A stretch of DNA of 64,000 bases from Anaerolineae bacterium (GTDB lineage: Bacteria > Chloroflexota > Anaerolineae > Promineifilales > Promineifilaceae), in the NCBI GenBank assembly GCA_019637635.1, contig JAHBVI010000023.1, positions 1-64,000 of the forward strand. The letters are read 5' to 3'. A program made the translations under genes and the position numbers. Shown here piece after piece: positions 58,804-64,000 of the stretch. The notes under the pieces are model-generated. The model searched no databases. It saw only the letters and a list, made by a program, of their open reading frames with translations, and had not been told where the DNA came from. Each line of letters begins with the position of its first letter. The stretch's first letter is position 1.

Positions 58804-60033
58804 CTCCAGCAATTTCAACACGGCCGTGACATTCAACAATGTTTTAGGTACCAGCGAGGGTACGTAGAGGTATTCCTGTTCCTTACGGCCGTCGTCGCTC
58901 CGTTCCGAACAGTGGGCATTGCCGCCCGATGGCCCCAGGCCGTCCAGCGTGGGCACATGCGCCCAGAGGTGGTTGCCATCACTCAGGCCGCCGCGCTCTT
59001 CGCGGCGCACCGTGTAGCCTAATGCTTCGCCAGCTTCTTGCCAGATTGCCAGCAGCCGTTCGGTAGCCGGATTGACGGGCCAGGGCTGTGTTTGCCCGGT
59101 GATAATGACTTGAGTGCGGCAGGTGAAGTCGCCGTTGGCGCTGCCCACGCTGGACAGGTCGTTGAGCGCCAGCATGTGGTGGACGCCTTGGGTATACACG
59201 GCCGTGTCAAACGCCCGCATCTCCACCGAAGCCGCCGCATAATGAGGCACCCGGTTGCTGACCGTGCCGCCCATCACCGTGCCCACATTAAACGTCAAAT
59301 CCTTCTCATAGTCAGTAAAGTGGTGAATTTGTTTAATCACCTCGGCCATTTGCACGATGGCGTTGGCCCCTTTGGCGTGGGCCGAACCGGCGTGGGCGGC
59401 TTTGCCTTCCACTTCGATGTGGTAGGTAGCCATCCCTTTGCGGGCCACCACCAGTTGAAAGGTGTGGCCGCGCATGTAGCCGGCTTCAAAGACCAGGCAG
59501 GCCAGTGTATTTTGCGCCAGCCGCACCTGGCAGAGGCGACCAAAATCATCCTCGCTCACCTCTTCGCAGGCGTTCAGGCCAACCACCCAGGTGATCTCCT
59601 CAAAAACATCGGGCCGGTGCTGCCGCAGCGCATCCAGCAGCATATAAATCAGCACTGTGCCCCCTTTGATGTCTATGGTGCCCGGCCCATAAATGCGCCG
59701 GTTCACCCGCCGCCAACGGAAATCATTGCGTTCCTCTTCTTCGGCGGGGAAGACGGTGTCCAGGTGGCCGATGAGGGCGATCTGGCGGCGGCTACGGCCG
59801 TGTCGGGTGAGGAAAAGGTGACGGCCGTACAGCGGATTTTCAGCCTGGATGGTTTCGGCGGTAAAACCGAGGCGAGAAAAGGCTACGGCCGTGAGTTTCC
59901 CCAACTCGTTCACCCCCTCTGGATTGGCCGAAAAGCTGTTGATGTGTACCATCTGCTCCAGCAGCGCCAGATACTCGCCTTCATGGGCTTGCAGATAGCT
60001 TCTCATTTGTTCAATTGCGTATACGTCAGGCAT
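58783..60033 (-). CDS. M20-family metallopeptidase/amidohydrolase
   Basis: A 416-residue di-zinc hydrolase: GHLDTVFP (His/Asp) near residue 90, GPGTIDIKGG (bridging Asp), NACEEVSED (catalytic Glu pair), and GPSGGNAH near the C-terminus (His ligand). The middle ~110 residues are the dimerisation domain with AAHAGSAHAKGANAI. Carboxypeptidase G2/acetylornithine-deacetylase-like; ureidoglycolate- or allantoate-type amidohydrolase is an alternative that would suit the FdrA/DUF1116 neighbours, but I cannot distinguish. ATG 60033 has GAGGT upstream. Cytoplasmic. Confidence 0.87.
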   Translation of the reverse strand: MPDVYAIEQMRSYLQAHEGEYLALLEQMVHINSFSANPEGVNELGKLTAVAFSRLGFTAETIQAENPLYGRHLFLTRHGRSRRQIALIGHLDTVFPAEEEERNDFRWRRVNRRIYGPGTIDIKGGTVLIYMLLDALRQHRPDVFEEITWVVGLNACEEVSEDDFGRLCQVRLAQNTLACLVFEAGYMRGHTFQLVVARKGMATYHIEVEGKAAHAGSAHAKGANAIVQMAEVIKQIHHFTDYEKDLTFNVGTVMGGTVSNRVPHYAAASVEMRAFDTAVYTQGVHHMLALNDLSSVGSANGDFTCRTQVIITGQTQPWPVNPATERLLAIWQEAGEALGYTVRREERGGLSDGNHLWAHVPTLDGLGPSGGNAHCSERSDDGRKEQEYLYVPSLVPKTLLNVTAVLKLLETGKLGD

Positions 60034-60155
60034 GATTTACCTCTGTTTGGGATTCACGTGTGCAGTTATAGCACCGGGTAGGGTGGGGAACAACTAACAA
60101 CTACTTGACAATAACTAAAATTTGGCGTAAAAATTAGAACATGCGGTCTATTGCA

Positions 60156-60186
60156 GATTGGTTCAATCTGGAAGATTGAACCGATC
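60156..60186. promoter_or_regulatory. Candidate WYL-regulator operator, copy 1
   Basis: GATTGGTTCAATC, 5-base spacer, GATTGAACCGATC: 12 of 13 paired positions. It ends 7 bases before the WYL gene's ATG. The same element, with the same spacer length, recurs at 62444-62474. Confidence 0.6.
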
Positions 60187-60193
60187 TTGATGA

Positions 60194-61162
60194 ATGATGA
60201 CACGATTGGCTTCGCGCACGTCGCGCTTACGGCAGATTGAGGAGATTTTGGTGCTGCACCCGGACGGGATGCGGGCGATTGACCTGGCTGAAGAAGTAGG
60301 CGTTGACCGGCGCACGGTGTACCGGGATGTGGAGTTTTTGTGTGAGCAGGGGGTGCCGGTGTGGCAGAAAGACGGCCGTTTTGGGATTAACCGCACCAGC
60401 TACATCAGCACCGTCAACCTGACTTTCCATGAGGCCATTGCCCTGATGCTGGCCGGGCTGCTGCTGTCGCGCACCATTGATGAACGCAACCCCCACGCCA
60501 TGACGGCGCTGCGTAAATTGGCAATGACCCTGCCACGGCCGTTTACCCCCCACCTGAAACGCGCCGCCGACCGGGTGCTGGCCAACCAGGAGGGGCAGCG
60601 CCAAATTGCGGTCATGGAAGCACTGGCTGAAGGATGGGGTACCGGCTATAAGGTTAGAATTGGCTACCGGTCGCCGCGCAGCGGCCAACTGCGTGAACGG
60701 CTGTTGGCCCCGTATGCCCTGGAGCCAACCCCCTCCGGCATCTACGTTATCGGCCATGATGATTGGGCTAATGACATCCGCACCTTTAAGCTGGATCGGT
60801 TGGAAACGGCCGTTGTTACCCCACGCAAATTCACCATCCCGGAAACGTTTGATCTGGAAGCGCACCTGGCGTCCGGCTGGCGCATTATGGCCGGGGATAC
60901 CATTTCCGAGGTGGTGCTGCAATTCACGCCAGAAGTGACGCCCCACATTTACGAGCGGCAGTGGCACCCCACACAAAAATTGGAACGGCTGGAAAACGGC
61001 GGCTGCCTGCTGAAAGTACAGGTGGCCCAGCCGGAAGAAATGCAGCCCTTCATTCGTAGTTGGGGCGCGCAGGTGAAGGTGCTGGCCCCAGACTGGCTGC
61101 ACGACCAGATCGCCGCCGAACTCTACCTGGCGGCGCAGCAGTACAAGACTGAAAGAGCCTGA
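60194..61162 (+). CDS. WYL-domain transcriptional regulator
   Basis: A 322-residue regulator. Residues ~10-65 are a helix-turn-helix (IEEILVLHPDGMRAIDLAEEVGVDRRTVYRDVEFLCEQGVPV); residues ~140-225 form the WYL domain (KVRIGYRSPRSGQLRERLLAPYALEPTPSGIYVIGHDDWANDIRTFKLDRL), followed by a C-terminal WCX-like part. WYL domains bind a ligand, often a nucleic acid or nucleotide. The palindrome at 60156-60186 abuts the start codon, suggesting autoregulation. ATG 60194 lacks a ribosome site, so this transcript may be leaderless. It converges with the beta-helix gene across a hairpin. Confidence 0.88.
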   Translation: MMTRLASRTSRLRQIEEILVLHPDGMRAIDLAEEVGVDRRTVYRDVEFLCEQGVPVWQKDGRFGINRTSYISTVNLTFHEAIALMLAGLLLSRTIDERNPHAMTALRKLAMTLPRPFTPHLKRAADRVLANQEGQRQIAVMEALAEGWGTGYKVRIGYRSPRSGQLRERLLAPYALEPTPSGIYVIGHDDWANDIRTFKLDRLETAVVTPRKFTIPETFDLEAHLASGWRIMAGDTISEVVLQFTPEVTPHIYERQWHPTQKLERLENGGCLLKVQVAQPEEMQPFIRSWGAQVKVLAPDWLHDQIAAELYLAAQQYKTERA

Positions 61163-61183
61163 GGGTTTCTCAAACCCTCAGGC
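61157..61183. terminator. Hairpin between convergent WYL and beta-helix genes
   Basis: GCCTGAGGGTTT / AAACCCTCAGGC, 12 perfect pairs, 3-base loop, including the WYL stop codon (GCC TGA). A TTGTGTATTATTT tail follows on the plus strand. Probable bidirectional terminator. Confidence 0.68.
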
Positions 61184-61192
61184 TGTTGTGTA

Positions 61193-62416
61193 TTATTTCA
61201 CCACCAGTGGCAAATAGATAACCCCCCCGTATTCAATACTACCCACATCACAGGCGGCGCCCAATGGCCGGGGCCAGCCGCGCTGGTCAACCGCCGGGCA
61301 GTCCAGCGCATAGTCAATGGCCGGGCTGCCGGGCAGCAGGGCGTAGGCGCGCGCCGGGCCGCCTTGCGCCTGCCAGATGCCCAGCAGCGGATCCGTGCTG
61401 TGCAGGTCGCCCACAATGGAGGGGTTGGGCACGCAGGAGTTGTCGCTGATGATGTTGCGCCCGCCTGAGGCCAGGAAGGGGCCGTCACAATTCAGACTGG
61501 GGCTGCCGCCGGCTTCGTTCAGGCTGTTGGCGAAGATATTATTTTTAACGGTGGCGCTGCCGCCGCCGTTGTAGAGCGCGCCGCCGTTGTCAGCCCGGTT
61601 TTCGCTGAAGGTGTTGTTGGTGAGTACGGCCGTGCCTGTCTTATACAACCCACCGCCACGATCGGCCCGGTTGTTGGAAAAGGTGTTGTTCACCAACTGA
61701 ATTGTGCCGCCGCTGGCGTAAATGCCGCCGCCCCAACCGGTGGCGATGTTGCTGCGCAGGGCGGACATCTCCACTGTCACTGTACCGCCCATGCTCATAA
61801 TTCCCCCACCGTTGACTGTCTGGTTGCTGATGAGGTAGCTGGAGCTGATGTTGACCGTGCCGCCATTGTTGTAAATGCCGCCGCCGCTGCTGCCGGCGAT
61901 GTTACTGCCCAGCGAACTGTTATTCAGATTGAGTATGCCCTGGTTATGAATGGCGCCGCCCTCACCAGTGGCTTCATTGCTGATGAGCATGCTGCGGTTG
62001 ATGGTGGCGGTGGCCTGAGCTTCAATGGCTAATCCACCGCCGCTGCCAGCGTTGCCGTCAATCAGCACCAGGTCGTTCAGGGTGAGGTTGCCATCGCCAT
62101 AGACGTAAAAAATCTGACGCAGGTTTTCGCCGTCCAGGGTGATACGGCCGTCGCCATTGACAACCACCGTCTGGTCGGTGGTGTTGGTGTTGACGACGAT
62201 AGTGACCATTTCTGGGCCGCAGTTGAAGTCAATGACGCCGCCGGCAGCGACGGCCGTGCCCAGGGCATTGGCCGCGTCTTCGGTCTGGCAACTGGCGGCG
62301 GTGCCATCGCCAATGGTGGCCTGGACAGTCTGACCGTTATGGGCATTGGCCAGATGTAAACTGCTGGTGATCAAAGCCAGCATCAGGATGAGCAATAAAA
62401 CAAATTTCAAACGCAT
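61193..62416 (-). CDS. Secreted parallel-beta-helix protein with C-terminal YLPLV motif
   Basis: A 407-residue exported protein. Signal peptide at residues ~4-24 (FVLLLILMLALITSSLHLANA). The body consists of right-handed beta-helix coils (NNGGTVNISSSYLISNQTVNGGGI type, one coil per ~22 residues) with repeated glycine triplets, close to polymorphic outer-membrane/choice-of-anchor Q proteins. A C-terminal domain with conserved cysteines ends in GGVIYLPLVVK. The same YLPL motif ends the body of the VCBS/PKD protein. Role inferred as surface adhesin or glycan-binding. AAGGAG is 7 bases before the ATG. Operator-like palindrome at 62444-62474 lies 28 bases before the start. Confidence 0.85.
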   Translation of the reverse strand: MRLKFVLLLILMLALITSSLHLANAHNGQTVQATIGDGTAASCQTEDAANALGTAVAAGGVIDFNCGPEMVTIVVNTNTTDQTVVVNGDGRITLDGENLRQIFYVYGDGNLTLNDLVLIDGNAGSGGGLAIEAQATATINRSMLISNEATGEGGAIHNQGILNLNNSSLGSNIAGSSGGGIYNNGGTVNISSSYLISNQTVNGGGIMSMGGTVTVEMSALRSNIATGWGGGIYASGGTIQLVNNTFSNNRADRGGGLYKTGTAVLTNNTFSENRADNGGALYNGGGSATVKNNIFANSLNEAGGSPSLNCDGPFLASGGRNIISDNSCVPNPSIVGDLHSTDPLLGIWQAQGGPARAYALLPGSPAIDYALDCPAVDQRGWPRPLGAACDVGSIEYGGVIYLPLVVK

Positions 62417-62443
62417 GGTGTTCTCCTTAGTGCTGTGATGTCA

Positions 62444-62474
62444 GATTAGTTCAATCTTTATGATTGAACCAATC
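62444..62474. promoter_or_regulatory. Candidate WYL-regulator operator, copy 2
   Basis: GATTAGTTCAATC, 5-base spacer, GATTGAACCAATC: 12 of 13 pairs, same geometry as copy 1. It sits upstream of the secreted beta-helix gene, where a repressor would overlap its leader. Confidence 0.6.
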
Positions 62475-62547
62475 TTTATGCGGGAATAATACGACACGGC
62501 CGTCCGAAAATCATCCTTCCCGCGTCCGAACTGTTGTACAACTATAA

Positions 62548-62576
62548 TTTACAAGTGTACATTATTATGGTACAAT
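62548..62576 (+). promoter_or_regulatory. Candidate promoter of the XRE-cupin gene
   Basis: -35 TTTACA (62548-62553), 17-base spacer, -10 TACAAT (62571-62576); one mismatch each to consensus. TGTAC half-sites (62536-62540, 62557-62560 and GGTACA 62569-62574) around it could bind the encoded regulator. An alternative -10-like TATAAT lies at 62543-62548. Confidence 0.55.
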
Positions 62577-62641
62577 GGTGTCAGTAAAGCTGGTCCCCGT
62601 TCACGATGCGAACAGGGACGTTCCGTTGATGCAGGTGGACA

Positions 62642-63247
62642 ATGACACAATCTACGATTCTTGTTGGGCAACGTTTACGGGCGCTGCGGGAAGAGCAGGG
62701 TTTATCGCTGCGGGCGCTGGCGGAGCAGTGCGGTCTGTCGGTGAATGCTATCAGTCTGATTGAACGTGGCGAAACGTCGCCAACGGTCTCTTCGCTGCAC
62801 CAATTGGCGATGGCGTTGGGGATACCCATTACCCGCTTTTTTGAGGATGAACAGGATCAGGCGGTGGTGTTTACACGGCCGTCTGCTCGTCTGCGTTCTG
62901 AAGCCAATGGGGTGGTGCTGGAAAGTTTGGGCATTGGTCTGCGGCAGCAGCAGCTAGAGCCATTTCTAATCACCATCGCGCCCGGCGCCGGCAATCTGGA
63001 TCAGGCGGTGACCCACGCGGGGGAGGAGTTTGTGTACTGTCTGTCTGGGCAGGTGGAGTATCACATTGGCGAGCGCCTTTTTATGCTGGAGGCGGGCAGC
63101 AGTTTGCTGTTCCAGGCCAGTTTACCGCACTGTTTTTGCAGTGTGGGCCAGGAACCGGCGACGTTGATCATGGTGTTTTTTGCCGGGGCCAGCAATCACC
63201 TGGTGCGGGCCTTGCATATGGAAGCGCACCGATTGGAGGGGACGTAA
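62642..63247 (+). CDS. XRE-family regulator with C-terminal cupin sensor
   Basis: A 201-residue regulator. The HTH (VGQRLRALREEQGLSLRALAEQCGLSVNAISLIERGETSPTVSSLHQLAMALGI) occupies residues ~8-62; the cupin beta-barrel (THAGEEFVYCLSGQVEYHIGERLFMLEAGSSLLFQASLPHCF) residues ~105-185. HTH-cupin regulators sense small molecules such as amines, sugars or cysteine. ATG 62642 has AGGTGGA upstream. Its TAA stop starts a tandem repeat; the lipoprotein gene follows 68 bases later and may be a target. Confidence 0.88.
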   Translation: MTQSTILVGQRLRALREEQGLSLRALAEQCGLSVNAISLIERGETSPTVSSLHQLAMALGIPITRFFEDEQDQAVVFTRPSARLRSEANGVVLESLGIGLRQQQLEPFLITIAPGAGNLDQAVTHAGEEFVYCLSGQVEYHIGERLFMLEAGSSLLFQASLPHCFCSVGQEPATLIMVFFAGASNHLVRALHMEAHRLEGT

Positions 63248-63301
63248 TCCGTAATCCGTGAGCCGTAATCGGTTGACGGATTACGGTTTACGGTTTACGA
63301 A
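63245..63301. repeat. STRR-like repeat (CGTAATCC / GGTTTACG)
   Basis: Begins in the XRE-cupin stop codon (ACG TAA TCC) and ends 11 bases before the ribosome site of the lipoprotein gene. Confidence 0.76.
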
Positions 63302-63315
63302 ACAGAGGCAGGGTT

Positions 63316-63933
63316 ATGAACAAGAGATATGTCTTAGCGATGGCGTTGGTTGTTTTGTTGGTGGGGCTGCTGATGGGGTGTGCGGGGAATGTGGCTGAGC
63401 CGGAGGTTACGGCCGTGACCCCCGAAACGATCACCGCCCCGGCCGAAGTGGTGGTGGTGCGTGATGCGGTGCTGGGTTTTTTGCGGCAGGGGGCGAATGA
63501 GTGTGTGCCGCCGGCCGGAGCTATCTGGCAAACCAGCACCGGCGGCGAACAGACGCCTGCCGGTTATGCGCTGTATCGCTTTACCACGGGCGATAACTGC
63601 ACTGTGACCATTTCTTATCTGCTGGAAAATAAGGCCGAACCCCTCTATCACGTAGCATTGGGGCATGGGGCCACCGGTTTTTGCTGGCAGGCGTTGGTGG
63701 ATGGGCGGGGGCGGGTGGTGAAAACCGGCCTGGCGGCGAATACCGACCCCGATATGGGCAACCCGGCAGCTATTTATTGTGAAGCGCAGGGCTACACGTT
63801 TGAAGTGGTATCGCAGCCGACGGGATTGCAGTGCGGCTATTGTGTCTTCCCGGACGGCAGCCGGTGTAATGGCTGGGCGTATTTGCACAATGAATGTCAG
63901 CCAGGAGACCAGCCGGTGGAGGATGGTTCCTGA
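63316..63933 (+). CDS. Lipoprotein with C-terminal DUF333 domain
   Basis: A 205-residue lipoprotein: signal peptide MNKRYVLAMALVVLLVGLLM and lipobox LLMGC (Cys ~22). The central ~100 residues are unassigned and contain several cysteines. The C-terminal ~50 residues (NPAAIYCEAQGYTFEVVS, then GYCVFPDGSRCNGWAYLHNEC) are a DUF333 domain, found in putative hemolysin/inhibitor-like surface proteins. AGGCAGGG precedes ATG 63316 by ~6 bases. Follows the XRE-cupin regulator. Confidence 0.82.
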   Translation: MNKRYVLAMALVVLLVGLLMGCAGNVAEPEVTAVTPETITAPAEVVVVRDAVLGFLRQGANECVPPAGAIWQTSTGGEQTPAGYALYRFTTGDNCTVTISYLLENKAEPLYHVALGHGATGFCWQALVDGRGRVVKTGLAANTDPDMGNPAAIYCEAQGYTFEVVSQPTGLQCGYCVFPDGSRCNGWAYLHNECQPGDQPVEDGS

Positions 63934-63947
63934 CATGGTCGTCAGAT

Positions 63948-63984
63948 TGGTGGCAAGTGACGAGTGACAAGTGACAAGTGACCA
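63948..63984. repeat. STRR-like repeat (GTGACGA) at window end
   Basis: GTGGCAAGTGACGAGTGACA-type units; the block continues toward the window edge after the lipoprotein gene. Confidence 0.7.
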
Positions 63985-64000
63985 CCTGCCATGCCATCTT

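Noticed and set aside
59038..60081. Plus-strand open frame of 347 codons
   Set aside because: Antisense to the M20 peptidase, which has all metal-binding motifs.

Overview
This 64 kb window looks like chromosome from a filamentous, Anaerolineae/Caldilinea/Ardenticatenia-like member of the Chloroflexota. That placement is an inference. It rests on moderately high GC, secreted proteins carrying a YLPL(I/V) signature, many PMT-like membrane glycosyltransferases, GAF/PAS histidine kinases without partner regulators, a TPR-CHAT protein and DUF6295. No rRNA, phage, insertion sequence or CRISPR array was seen. One tRNA gene, tRNA-Arg(CCU), is present.

Layout. 1-9.3 kb: a secreted-protein fragment, a TPR-CHAT protein facing a 1155-residue VCBS/PKD surface protein, then a zinc-finger anti-sigma-like protein, an ECF sigma factor and a cold-shock protein. 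9.4-17.6 kb: tyrA, a PII-like/cation-exchanger pair, two alpha/beta hydrolases, DUF6295, a PMT-like glycosyltransferase, a lipoprotein and an ICMT-like methyltransferase. 17.7-24.4 kb: a coherent minus-strand sulfur-redox operon (ArsR regulator, octaheme cytochrome, heptaheme cytochrome c fused to cytochrome b, two YeeE/YedE transporters, one with a rhodanese-like domain). 24.7-34.8 kb: a geranylgeranyl-reductase-like flavoprotein, two histidine kinases, an O-antigen-ligase-like and a PMT-like membrane protein, a membrane-anchored methyltransferase-like protein and the tRNA. 35-45.8 kb: GGCT-like protein, tandem-fused eukaryote-like phosphofructokinase, SbcD, a DUF433/DUF5615 toxin-antitoxin pair, YwiC-like protein, an AT-richer lipoprotein segment, sarcosine-oxidase-like protein, HAD hydrolase, and a cell-wall pair (amidase and L,D-transpeptidase). 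45.9-50 kb: nicotinamidase-like protein behind a twin-operator promoter, VWA protein, a 37-residue membrane protein, ClpP and enolase. 50.3-64 kb: histidine kinase, cysteine desulfurase, FdrA, cytochrome P450, a second toxin-antitoxin pair, DUF1116, M20 peptidase, WYL regulator, parallel-beta-helix secreted protein, XRE-cupin regulator and a DUF333 lipoprotein.

The most striking content is not a gene cluster but the DNA fabric. (i) The octamer palindrome ACGGCCGT occurs roughly 130 times (counted by eye), about once per 500 bp, in all reading phases and on both sides of genes, against an expectation near 2; this resembles cyanobacterial HIP1. (ii) About 28 loci carry tandem 7-10 bp degenerate repeats of a few families (GAGATT-, GGTAATC-, GTGACGA-, GTGATGC-, GGTAATTG-type), often in both orientations. 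They begin exactly at gene ends, so that the stop codon of about 15 genes is part of the first repeat unit; three genes take their start codon from the last unit, and several copies lie in frame inside membrane glycosyltransferase genes. (iii) Numerous perfect hairpins, some in nested multi-stem arrays, fill the remaining intergenic gaps.
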